Source: Brevundimonas vancanneytii
Lineage (GTDB): Bacteria; Pseudomonadota; Alphaproteobacteria; Caulobacterales; Caulobacteraceae
DNA: 15,349 nucleotides
Assembly: GCA_945874855.1 (NCBI GenBank)
Contig: CAMCIP010000027.1
Coordinates: forward strand, 1 to 15,349
Reading direction: 5' to 3'
Shown piece after piece: positions 1-6,962 of this stretch. The notes beneath the pieces were generated by a model. That model was not told where the DNA came from, did no database searches, and saw only the letters and a program-made list of their open reading frames with translations. The translations under genes and the position numbers were made by a program. Numbering within the stretch: the stretch's first letter is position 1; every line of letters begins with the position of its first letter.

Positions 1-96
1 CTGGAGTTCACCAACGACGGCCCCGTCGCTCGCCCCGTGCCCCACGCCGGACGACTGGACCTGATCGAAGCCTTCTACGCCCGCATCCGGCCCTGA
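1..96 (+). CDS. C-terminal fragment of an unrecognised protein
   Basis: The first 32 codons are open in frame 1 and end at TGA 94-96. The 31 visible residues start LEFTNDGPVARPVPHAGRLD and finish with an EAFYARIRP tail. The rest of the gene lies before the window. The NDGPV pentapeptide resembles the NxGPxT motif near the end of D-aminoacyl-tRNA deacylase (Dtd), but the threonine is absent and the tail is longer than in Dtd, so I do not call it. Codon choice is GC-rich like the neighbours, which supports a real coding end. It is tail to tail with the beta-glucosidase, whose stop codon begins three bases further on. It could belong to the same sugar locus, but that is a guess from position. 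Confidence 0.55.
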   Translation: MEFTNDGPVARPVPHAGRLDLIEAFYARIRP

Positions 97-99
97 TCG

Positions 100-1458
100 C
101 TAGAGCACGCCGCCATTGGTGCGGATCACCTCGGCATCGAGCAGACCCGAGTCCTTGATCGTGCGCGCCTGCGTCAGGAAGTTCACATGGATGATGCCAA
201 AGCGCCTCGAATAGCCCAGGGACCATTCCAGATTGTCCATCAGCGACCAGGCCATATAGCCGCGCAGGTCCACGCCCTTGCCGATCGCCTCATGGGCGGC
301 GCGCAGATGGGTCTGCAGATAGTGGACCCGCATTGGATCATGGATGCGGCCGTCGATGGCCTGGGGCGGGTCGTACCAGGCCGAGCCGTTCTCGGTGATC
401 ATGAGCGGCAGGCCGCCGGTCTGCTCATGCATCCAGACCAGGGTGTCGGTCAGGGCGGGGGCATAGACCTCCCAGCCGGTCTCGGTGTGCGGATGCTGCA
501 CCTGCTTGACCGGACGTGAGCGGGTCGGCCAGGCGTCCGGCGCGTTCTCGGCCACGGCGCGGGTGTACCAGTTCAGACCCATCCAGTCGGTGGGCTGGGC
601 GATCAGGTCGAAATCCTCCCGGGGGAATTCGCGCCAGGCCTCGCCATAGACGTCCTTCAATTCCTCAGGGTAGCCGCGGCCCATGATCGGGTCGAGGAAC
701 CAGCGGTTCATCTGGGCCTCGGCGCGCTTGCGGGCGGCCTCGTCCTCGGGCCGGTCGCTGGCAGGATATTTCGGCTCGATGTTGAGGACGATGCCGATCT
801 GGCCCTCCCCGACCTCGCGGAACCGCTTCACCGCCGCGCCATGCGCGCGCAACACATTGTGGCCCGCAATCACGGCCTCGAAGGCCGAGCGGTGGCCGGG
901 CGCCAGGGTTCCGTGCAGATAGCCGCCGTCGACGATCACCCACGGCTCGTTGATCGTGCCCCAGGTCTTCACCCGCCCCTTGAACTTTTCGAACAGGACC
1001 TGGCCATAGTCGGCGAACCAGTCGGCGATGTCCGGATTCAGCCAGCCGCCGCGGTCGTCGAGCGCCGCCGGAAGGTCCCAGTGATACAGGGTGCACAGGG
1101 GTGTGATGCCCTTCTCCAGCAGGCCGTCGACCAGCCGGTCGTAGAAGTCGAGGCCGGCCGTGTTCACCGCCCCCTTGCCCTGCGGCATGACACGGCTCCA
1201 GCTGACCGAGAACCGATAGGCCTGCAGGTTCAGCCGGGTCATCAGCGCAATGTCTGCGCGCCAGCGATTGTAGTGGTCGCAGGCTACGTCGCCGGTGACG
1301 CCGTCCATCATATTGCCCGGCGTGTGGCTGAACCGGTCCCAGATCGAGGCCCCCGCGCCGTCGGCCATGGACGAGCCCTCGATCTGGTAGGCCGCCGTCG
1401 CGGCGCCCCACAGGAATCCCCCGGGAAACAGGAATTTGCCGGTGGTGTCTGACGTCAT
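100..1458 (-). CDS. Glycoside hydrolase family 1 beta-glucosidase
   Basis: This 452-residue protein is a retaining family 1 beta-glycosidase that hydrolyses terminal beta-linked glucose or galactose from oligosaccharides or aryl glucosides. The N-terminal FLWGAATAAYQIEG signature is at about residues 15-28, the acid/base glutamate is E171 in TINEPW, and the nucleophile is E356 in ITENG. Other glycone-site residues are visible: Q25, H126, N170 and the E411-W412 pair in SLMDNLEW. Length is normal for the family and no signal peptide is evident, so it is probably cytoplasmic. The frame stays open upstream to 1632, but the extra residues are unlike GH1 and the ATG at 1458 starts just before the FPGGFLWG core. 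It is divergent from a LacI-family regulator with an operator between them, which suggests induction by a beta-glucoside. Substrate preference cannot be read from the sequence. The family call is very secure. Confidence 0.95.
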   Translation of the reverse strand: MTSDTTGKFLFPGGFLWGAATAAYQIEGSSMADGAGASIWDRFSHTPGNMMDGVTGDVACDHYNRWRADIALMTRLNLQAYRFSVSWSRVMPQGKGAVNTAGLDFYDRLVDGLLEKGITPLCTLYHWDLPAALDDRGGWLNPDIADWFADYGQVLFEKFKGRVKTWGTINEPWVIVDGGYLHGTLAPGHRSAFEAVIAGHNVLRAHGAAVKRFREVGEGQIGIVLNIEPKYPASDRPEDEAARKRAEAQMNRWFLDPIMGRGYPEELKDVYGEAWREFPREDFDLIAQPTDWMGLNWYTRAVAENAPDAWPTRSRPVKQVQHPHTETGWEVYAPALTDTLVWMHEQTGGLPLMITENGSAWYDPPQAIDGRIHDPMRVHYLQTHLRAAHEAIGKGVDLRGYMAWSLMDNLEWSLGYSRRFGIIHVNFLTQARTIKDSGLLDAEVIRTNGGVL

Positions 1459-1591
1459 CTCAGAGGCCTTGGGAGCGCGGGGTGGGAACGGGGAGGTGTG
1501 GCGACGACCGGCGCCTACGCGGGTAGCGGGACGGGCACAACCCCGCTGTGGCCAAACCCGGGCCCTTGCAGGGCGGCCGCCCACTGTGTGA

Positions 1592-1605
1592 TGTAACCGA
1601 TTACA
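1592..1605. promoter_or_regulatory. LacI-family operator in the beta-glucosidase/regulator divergent region
   Basis: The 14-mer TGTAACCGATTACA is an inverted repeat: arms TGTAA and TTACA are exact complements and only the pair flanking the central CG is mismatched. A central CG with symmetrical A/T-rich half-sites is the hallmark of LacI/GalR-family operators. It stands out because its surroundings are very GC-rich. It lies 134 bases from the beta-glucosidase start and 111 bases before the chosen regulator start, so one bound dimer could control both directions. Binding by the adjacent regulator is inference from position and family. Confidence 0.8.
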
Positions 1606-1671
1606 CGTCTCCGTTCGGACGGACCCCGCCAAGGGGCCGGCATCGGCGGGGGCGTTCAGGAGGAAACCCTC

Positions 1672-1719
1672 ATGGGACAGTCCACACCGTGCAGCTGCGC
1701 GTGGGGAGGGTCGGCGTGA
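1672..1719 (+). CDS. Putative 15-codon leader peptide coupled to the LacI-type regulator
   Basis: A perfect AGGAGG at 1658-1663, eight bases before ATG 1672, is one of the best ribosome binding sites in the window, yet it opens only a 15-residue ORF (MGQSTPCSCAWGGSA) out of frame with the regulator. Its TGA at 1717-1719 overlaps the regulator's GTG at 1716-1718 in a GTGA junction, the usual geometry of translational coupling. I infer that ribosomes ending on the leader reinitiate on the regulator. There is no run of one amino acid as in attenuators, though it has two cysteines and one tryptophan. The alternative is a chance ORF, or a sequence error hiding an in-frame ATG start; homologous loci would decide. 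Confidence 0.5.
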   Translation: MGQSTPCSCAWGGSA

Positions 1720-2711
1720 AGCCGCCCAACATCCGTGACGTGGCCCGGCGCGCCGAGGTTTCGGTCGCCTCGGTCTCGCGCGTTCTGAACGGCGCGGGTC
1801 CGGTCACCGAAGTCACGCGGCGCAAGGTGATGGAGGCGGTCGAAGCCCTGCAGTACATCCCCCACTCGGGCGCGCGCAGTCTTTCCACCAGCCGGACCCA
1901 GACCGTCGGCGTCATCCTCCCGGATCTCTACGGCGAGTTCTTCTCGGAGCTGATTCGCGGCATCGATCTCGCGGCGCGCGCGCGCGGTTATCATCTGATC
2001 GTCTCCAGTTCGCATGATGATGCCGGAAAGGCCGCCGCGGCGGTCCGCTCCATGCGCGGCCGGGTCGACGGCCTGATCCTGATGTCGCCGCATGCCTCGG
2101 TCGGCCAGGCCGCGGCTGGCCTGACCGGCGATCTGCCGGTCGTGCGGCTTAACGACGGCGCTGTCGAACCCGATTGCCCGTCGATCGTCGTGGACAACCA
2201 CGGCGGTGCCATGATCGCGGTCCGTCACCTGATCGAGCTCGGATGTCGGGAGATCGTCCACATCTCCGGTCCCGCCGCCAACCCGGAGGCCGAGGCCCGG
2301 CTGGCCGGCTATCTTCAGGCCATGGCTGACGCCGGCCTCGACGCCCGGGTCATGGAGGGCGACTTCGACCAGGCATCGGGCCGCCGCGCCGGGCAGGCGC
2401 TGGCGCGCGGGTCGCGCCCTGCCGAGGCCGTCTTCGCCGGCAACGACATGATGGCGCTGGGCGTCATGCTGGCCCTTCAGGACGAAGGCCTGCACTGTCC
2501 GGACGACGTCGCTGTGGTCGGCTTCGACGACGTGCCCCTGGCCGCCCTGGTGCGGCCCGCGCTCACGACGCTGAGAAGCGACATCGCCGGCACAGGCCGC
2601 TGTGCGCTGGAGCGCCTGATGGGTCTGATCGAGGGCAAGCAGGATGTCGGACGACAGGTCGTCCGGCCCGAGCTCGTGATCCGTGCCTCCACCCGGGGCC
2701 GGACGCCCTGA
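1716..2711 (+). CDS. LacI/GalR-family transcriptional regulator
   Basis: This 331-residue protein has the two-part LacI architecture. Residues 5-25 (NIRDVARRAEVS, then VASVSRVLNG) form the helix-turn-helix. A hinge at about 50-60 (ARSLSTSRTQT) is followed by a periplasmic-binding-protein-like sugar sensor opening with VGVILPDL and ending with a GFDDVPLAA segment and an LTTLR motif. I chose GTG 1716 because LacI proteins begin only a few residues before this helix and because GGGGAGGG lies just upstream at 1702-1709. The frame is open back to 1548, but those 56 residues are Arg/Gly-rich and unlike the family. It is divergent from the beta-glucosidase and next to a LacI-type operator, so it probably represses that gene and itself until a beta-glucoside or a product binds. 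The effector is unknown. Confidence 0.93.
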   Translation: MKPPNIRDVARRAEVSVASVSRVLNGAGPVTEVTRRKVMEAVEALQYIPHSGARSLSTSRTQTVGVILPDLYGEFFSELIRGIDLAARARGYHLIVSSSHDDAGKAAAAVRSMRGRVDGLILMSPHASVGQAAAGLTGDLPVVRLNDGAVEPDCPSIVVDNHGGAMIAVRHLIELGCREIVHISGPAANPEAEARLAGYLQAMADAGLDARVMEGDFDQASGRRAGQALARGSRPAEAVFAGNDMMALGVMLALQDEGLHCPDDVAVVGFDDVPLAALVRPALTTLRSDIAGTGRCALERLMGLIEGKQDVGRQVVRPELVIRASTRGRTP

Positions 2712-2768
2712 ACCGCATGCAGGCGAGGCGGCCGACGATCCCGAACGGCTGCGTCTTCTGGCCAGGTT

Positions 2769-4748
2769 TCAGCCGCGTTTGGCCTTGGGTTTGAACGGCT
2801 TGCCACCCGGAGCCGGTTTGCCGGCCGGTGCGCCGGGCTTGGGCGTCCACGGCTTCCTGGCTTTCGGCTTTTCGACCCAGGGTTTCTTGCCTGCGGGGGT
2901 CGGCGCGTCCTTGGTCCGCTTGACCCAGGCCGTCTTGCCGCCCGGGGCCGCCCCCGAGGCGGAGGCGGGCTCGGCCGCGCGCTCCGGACGCGGGGTCCAG
3001 GGCTTCTTCGGCGCTTCGCCCTCGGTGCGGGGCTTGTGGAAGGGCTTGTCGCTCCGCGCCGGCCGGTCAGGGGAGGGCCGCTCGCCGCCGGGCTTGTCCC
3101 ATTTGCGCAGCGACTTTTCGCCCGGCCCCGGGGCCACGGCCTCCTGGATGGTCACGTCCGGATCGCCGGCCCTGGCGATGGCGGCGCGGAACCTGGCCTC
3201 GGCCTCGGCGGTGATCTCGAACTTGGTCTCGCGGTCGAAGATCTTGATCGAGCCGACGTCGCGCTTGGTCACATGGCCGAGGCGGCAGATCAGCGGCAGC
3301 AGCCATTTGGGATCGGCATTCTTCTCGCGGCCCACATTGATCCGGAACCAGCTCATGTCCCCGCCGCGGGCAAAGTCGACCAGCGGGCCTTCCTTCTGGC
3401 CGCGCTCGTTGACGCCCGACGCCTGGGCCCGGGCCATGCGGGCGTCGTCCTGCACGTCCTCGGGCGGCGGCAGCTTCTCGCGGTACAGACGGATCAGGGC
3501 GGCGGCCACGTGCTCGGGGCTGGTCCGCTCCAGCAGCCGCCGGCCCATCTCCAGCGACTCCTCGTCGGCCGGGGCGGTCAGCACCGGATCGGTCAGCATC
3601 CGCTCCTGATCCTTGGCGCGGATCTCGTCGGCGCTGGGCGGGCCCGCCCATTCGGCCTTGATGTTGGCCGACTGCAGCATCAGCTCGACCTTGCGGCGCC
3701 GCGTATGGCTGACCATCAGGACCGAGACGCCCTTCTTGCCCGCCCGGCCGGTCCGGCCGGAGCGGTGCAGCAGGGTGGCCTTGTTGACCGGGATTTCGGC
3801 GTGGATGACCAGCCCAAGGTCGGGCAGGTCCAGTCCGCGCGCCGCCACGTCCGTGGCCACGCAGACCCGGGCATGCCCGTCGCGCAGCGCCTGCAGCGCC
3901 TCGGACCGCAGCGACTGGGTCAGCTCGCCCGACAGGCCCACGACCTGGAAGCCGCGCTCGCGCAGCGACGCCGTCAGATGCTTCACCCGTTCGCGCGTGT
4001 TGGCGAACACCAGGGCCCCCGGGCTCTCGAACCAGCGCAGGACGTTGACCACCCCGTGCTCGATCTCGTGCGGGGCGATGCGGATGGCCCGGTATTCAAT
4101 GTCGCCGTGGGCGACGGTCTTTGACGTCGTGTCGATCCGCAGGGCGTCGCGCTGATAGGTCCTGGCCAGCACTGCGATCTCGCGCGCGATGGTGGCCGAG
4201 AACATCAGGGTCCGGCGCTCGGCCGGCGCGGCGTCGAGGATGAAGGTCAGGTCCTCGGAGAAGCCCATGTCCAGCATCTCGTCGGCCTCATCCAGCACCA
4301 CGGCCTTGATCTGCGACAGGTCCAGGCCGCCGCGCTCGATATGGTCCTTCAGGCGGCCGGGCGTGCCCACCACGATCGACGCCCCGCGCTCCAGCGCGCG
4401 GCGCTCGGCCCGCGGGTCCATGCCGCCGACGCAGGTGGCGATCCGCCCCCCGGTCTGGGCGTACAGCCACTCCAGCTCCTTGGACACCTGCAGCGCCAGC
4501 TCGCGCGTCGGGGCGATGATCAGGGCGTGGGGCGCGGCATTGTCGGCAAACCGGTCGGCCTCGCCCAGCAGGGTGGTGGCCAGCGCCAGCCCGAAGGCGA
4601 CCGTCTTGCCCGACCCGGTCTGGGCCGAGACCAGCAGGTCGCGGCCGGCCTCGGCCTCCAGAACCGCGCTCTGCACGGCGGTGGGCTCGGCATAGCCGCG
4701 CTCGGTCAGGGCGCGATCGAGCGCGGGATGGCTGGCGGGGAAGGGCAT
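2769..4748 (-). CDS. DEAD-box ATP-dependent RNA helicase with DbpA-type RNA-binding domain
   Basis: This 659-residue helicase uses ATP to unwind or remodel RNA, probably in ribosome assembly or mRNA turnover. Motifs in order are Q motif GYAEPTAVQ (18-26), Walker A AQTGSGKT (42-49), PTRELALQ (80-87), TPGR (129-132), DEAD (153-156), SAT (184-186), ARGLDLP (303-309) and HRSGRTGRAG (328-337). A DbpA-like RNA-binding domain occupies about 465-535 (FRINVGREKNADPKWLLPLI), the fold that in DbpA recognises 23S rRNA. The last 120 or so residues are a basic, disordered-looking tail with repeated KPW/KPF units. The frame also allows a GTG start at 4766, but ATG 4748 is directly followed by the usual short lead into the Q motif; neither has a good ribosome binding site. 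Its 3' end faces the LacI regulator across 57 bases. Whether it is orthologous to DbpA or CsdA/DeaD is unclear. Confidence 0.95.
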   Translation of the reverse strand: MPFPASHPALDRALTERGYAEPTAVQSAVLEAEAGRDLLVSAQTGSGKTVAFGLALATTLLGEADRFADNAAPHALIIAPTRELALQVSKELEWLYAQTGGRIATCVGGMDPRAERRALERGASIVVGTPGRLKDHIERGGLDLSQIKAVVLDEADEMLDMGFSEDLTFILDAAPAERRTLMFSATIAREIAVLARTYQRDALRIDTTSKTVAHGDIEYRAIRIAPHEIEHGVVNVLRWFESPGALVFANTRERVKHLTASLRERGFQVVGLSGELTQSLRSEALQALRDGHARVCVATDVAARGLDLPDLGLVIHAEIPVNKATLLHRSGRTGRAGKKGVSVLMVSHTRRRKVELMLQSANIKAEWAGPPSADEIRAKDQERMLTDPVLTAPADEESLEMGRRLLERTSPEHVAAALIRLYREKLPPPEDVQDDARMARAQASGVNERGQKEGPLVDFARGGDMSWFRINVGREKNADPKWLLPLICRLGHVTKRDVGSIKIFDRETKFEITAEAEARFRAAIARAGDPDVTIQEAVAPGPGEKSLRKWDKPGGERPSPDRPARSDKPFHKPRTEGEAPKKPWTPRPERAAEPASASGAAPGGKTAWVKRTKDAPTPAGKKPWVEKPKARKPWTPKPGAPAGKPAPGGKPFKPKAKRG

Positions 4749-4960
4749 GGTGCGGTCCAATAGCACGGTTCAGCGCGCGAACGGTCGGCGCGGAAGGCGG
4801 CGGACCGGGGGTCTATGATGTGAAAAAGCGGCGAAATGGTGAAGACCCCAAACTCTGGTCCCGACAGATCGTCCGGGCCGGCCACCGGGGATGCCCGTTA
4901 TGATTCCGGAAAACAGCGCGGGCCGATAATGCGGCGCAGATACAACGCTGAAAGCCCGCC
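4749..4960. promoter_or_regulatory. Divergent promoter region with a candidate -10 and a GATTC site
   Basis: This 212-base gap separates the helicase from the rightward unknown gene, so it should hold both promoters. Rightward, GATAAT at 4925-4930 resembles a -10 hexamer and sits about 30 bases before ATG 4961. Seventeen bases further upstream, at the -35 position, lies GATTCC, which contains a GANTC sequence at 4902-4906. The match to TTGACA is poor. I see no clear leftward promoter and no convincing terminator or riboswitch. The promoter is a weak inference. Confidence 0.3.
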
Positions 4961-6061
4961 ATGACGGATCGTGCCGTTCGCAGCCTTGAGTTTCTGGAGC
5001 GTTCGGCGTCGACGGCCCGGGTGCTGAATCTGTTTCAGATCGCGAAACTCCACCGCCATACGGCGGCATGGCGTCAACAGCCGATGTTCGTCACGCCGGG
5101 GCTCAACGAGGCGCTCCTGATCAAGCACCGGCTGCGTCGCAACGAAACGGACCTGTTCCGCGGGCAGCGCCGGGTCGCGACCAAGATCGTGGTTCCGATC
5201 GACAATCGGGAACTGAAATCGGGTGGCCGCTACGTCTTTTTCGACCAGATCAACCACCTTCCCATTCTCAAGGAAGTGTTCGGGATCACGCCGGATCACC
5301 CGGATTTCCGGACCCTGGAGCTGATGGACAAGCTTCCGTCCCTGGATCCCTTCCTGCTTCGCGAGCAATTGAGCCGCGCCGGCATCGACCCGGCCCCCTG
5401 CTATTTCGCCATCAGCGAGGCGGACATGCAGAAGATGCTCACCTTCGTGAAGGCCGAGATCGAGCCGCTTGTTCAACTCAGCCTGGGCCAGACCAAGGCC
5501 TCGAACAGTTCGATCGAGCGTATGGCCGCCAAGATCCTGTCGAACGCGCCCGGAGATCGGCTCGAAGGTCTGGGTGAGGTGCTGCGGCTCAGTCCCGAAC
5601 AGTATGAGGAAGGCATCTTCTGCTGGAAGGGCTTTCTCTATTTCAAGTGGACGCTGGGAAGCCTGACGGAGGATCTGGCCAACGTCCTGTCCAAGGTCGC
5701 CAGCATCAAGCCGGTAGGCCCCATGGACGGCGAGGCGCGCGAATACATTGCCCGGGGCCGGGAGGTTGTGCGGGACCAGCTCAAGCGGGCCCGGGCAGAG
5801 ACACGCGAGACCATGAAGGTCTACGACGAGTCCTACGCAGGGCTGACTGAAGACGGCAATCCCCTGATATTCAGAGATTTCCTTCTGCGGGCGCCCAGCC
5901 TGTTCGATCGTCTGGGCGAACAGCTCGGGGCCATCCAGCACGTCATCAGCTTCTGGAATTTCCGCTTCGGCCCGAAGTCTCCGGCGCCCAGCGTCTCGGA
6001 GCTGATGGACATCTTCATGGATTTCGAGACCAGCCTGAAGGGGCGGTCCGAAGTGGGCTGA
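4961..6061 (+). CDS. Unrecognised 366-residue soluble protein
   Basis: I do not recognise this protein. It starts MTDRAVRSLEFLERSASTAR at ATG 4961 and runs uninterrupted to TGA 6059-6061. There is no signal peptide or membrane segment, so it looks cytoplasmic. It appears mixed alpha/beta at first (TKIVVPIDNREL, then a GGRYVFFDQ strand) and mainly helical later, with a charged helix at about residues 265-290 (REVVRDQLKRARAETRETM) that could be a coiled coil. It has only two cysteines, in APCYF and IFCWKGF, and no metal, nucleotide or HTH motif that I can see. The ribosome binding site is weak. Base composition is lower in GC than the neighbours: four hand-counted 60-base lines gave 52, 62, 60 and 68 percent, against 68-83 percent in glmU and gor. 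It ends 31 bases from the 3' end of tRNA-Val, a common place for acquired genes. Confidence 0.85.
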   Translation: MTDRAVRSLEFLERSASTARVLNLFQIAKLHRHTAAWRQQPMFVTPGLNEALLIKHRLRRNETDLFRGQRRVATKIVVPIDNRELKSGGRYVFFDQINHLPILKEVFGITPDHPDFRTLELMDKLPSLDPFLLREQLSRAGIDPAPCYFAISEADMQKMLTFVKAEIEPLVQLSLGQTKASNSSIERMAAKILSNAPGDRLEGLGEVLRLSPEQYEEGIFCWKGFLYFKWTLGSLTEDLANVLSKVASIKPVGPMDGEAREYIARGREVVRDQLKRARAETRETMKVYDESYAGLTEDGNPLIFRDFLLRAPSLFDRLGEQLGAIQHVISFWNFRFGPKSPAPSVSELMDIFMDFETSLKGRSEVG

Positions 6062-6092
6062 TGCGGATTTTCGGTGATCCCGCCCGGCGAAA

Positions 6093-6167
6093 TGGTGGAT
6101 GCGACAGGGATTGAACCTGTGACCCCCTCGGTGTGAACGAGGTGCTCTCCCGCTGAGCTACGCATCC
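6093..6167 (-). tRNA. tRNA-Val, anticodon CAC
   Basis: Read on the minus strand, the full cloverleaf folds. The acceptor stem pairs GGATGCG with CGCATCC, the D stem pairs GCTC with GAGC, the anticodon stem pairs CCTCG with CGAGG around loop TTCACAC, there is a five-base variable loop, and the T stem pairs ACAGG with CCTGT around TTCAATC. Anticodon CAC reads the valine codon GUG. The 3' CCA is encoded, preceded by discriminator A. It lies seven bases downstream of the phosphatase gene on the same strand, so it may be co-transcribed with it or have its own promoter inside that gene's end. Confidence 0.97.
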
Positions 6168-6174
6168 GGCCGAT

Positions 6175-6897
6175 TCAGGAGGCGGGGACATAGCCCGCAG
6201 AAATGGGCGAGGCAAGCCTCGCGGCCACGAGGGAGTCGACCGCCGCTTCCAGCTCACCATAGCCGTCGATCAGGGCATCTCCGCCCAGGTCCTTCGCCGG
6301 GATCTCGGTGTAGCCGAAGGTGGTCACGATCACCGGCACGCCCGTCGCCCGCGCCGCCGACACATCGGTGATCGAATCCCCGACCATCAGGGTCCGGCCC
6401 GGATCGCCGCCGGCCTTCAGCGCCGTCTCGCGGATGTGGGCCGCATCCGGCTTCCTCGCCGACACCGCGTCCGCGCCGCAGATGGCCGCGAACCGCGCCG
6501 TCAGCCCCAGCCGTTCGAACAGGGCCAGGGACAGGTAGGTGGGCTTGTTGGTCGCCACGCACAGGATCGCGCCCCGCGCCGCCAGCCGGTCAAGTGCCGC
6601 CTCCACGCCCGGATAGACCTGGCTGTGGTCGCAGATGTGCGCCAGATAGTCGTCCAGAAACGCCTGCAGCAGGGCGGGCTGCTCCGCCTCGTCCCAGGCC
6701 GCCCCGGCTTCGCGGAAACCGTCCTTCAGCAGGGCCACCGCCCCGTGGCCGACCAGATGCCGGGCCGCCTCGACCGGCCGGGGCGGCAGGCCACGGGCCG
6801 CCAGCAGCCGGTTCAGCGTGCCGATCAGATCGGGCGCCGTCTCCACCAGGGTGCCGTCGAGGTCGAAGGCGATCGTCCAGCCGCTCAGGTCTTGCAT
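6175..6897 (-). CDS. gph: HAD-superfamily phosphoglycolate phosphatase
   Basis: This 240-residue enzyme should hydrolyse 2-phosphoglycolate to glycolate and phosphate in the cytoplasm, clearing a toxic product of DNA end repair. All four HAD motifs are present: FDLDGT with nucleophile D12 and acid/base D14, T116 in VATNKPT, K149 in ARKPDAAHI, and the magnesium-binding acids D174 and D178 in VGDSITD. The helical cap between motifs I and II (about residues 20-95) and the overall length match Gph. The ATG at 6897 is three codons before the first strand, so the start is well placed. It is divergent from glmU across 65 bases, and tRNA-Val follows on the same strand. HAD phosphatases are promiscuous, so another small phosphate ester remains possible, but the cap and the ETAPDL segment after DLDGTL fit Gph best. 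Confidence 0.88.
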   Translation of the reverse strand: MQDLSGWTIAFDLDGTLVETAPDLIGTLNRLLAARGLPPRPVEAARHLVGHGAVALLKDGFREAGAAWDEAEQPALLQAFLDDYLAHICDHSQVYPGVEAALDRLAARGAILCVATNKPTYLSLALFERLGLTARFAAICGADAVSARKPDAAHIRETALKAGGDPGRTLMVGDSITDVSAARATGVPVIVTTFGYTEIPAKDLGGDALIDGYGELEAAVDSLVAARLASPISAGYVPAS

Positions 6898-6962
6898 GCG
6901 GGCGGTTCTATTTGAAACGCGCGCGCTGTAAACGCGGCCGAACAGCCTTTTCCGGAGCCTGC

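Noticed and set aside
1..96. Possible D-aminoacyl-tRNA deacylase (Dtd) C-terminus, from NDGPV
   Set aside because: The following threonine is missing and the tail is too long for Dtd; five residues are not enough.
1571..1582. Perfect 12-bp palindrome GGGCGGCCGCCC beside the operator, overlapping a GCCCT/AGGGC hairpin
   Set aside because: GC-only palindromes of this size are common in such DNA and nothing else supports a binding site; kept only as a note.
1459..1632. N-terminal extension of the beta-glucosidase to 1632
   Set aside because: It would cross the operator, the extra residues are Arg/Pro-rich and unlike GH1, and ATG 1458 sits correctly before the conserved core.
6062..6092. Possible terminator after tRNA-Val, GCGGAT pairing with ATCCCGC with one bulged base
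   Set aside because: Imperfect stem and no T run on either strand.
5833..6165. Minus-strand 110-codon ORF running through the tRNA and into the unknown gene's end
   Set aside because: It is an antisense frame whose first residues are simply the translated tRNA-Val sequence.
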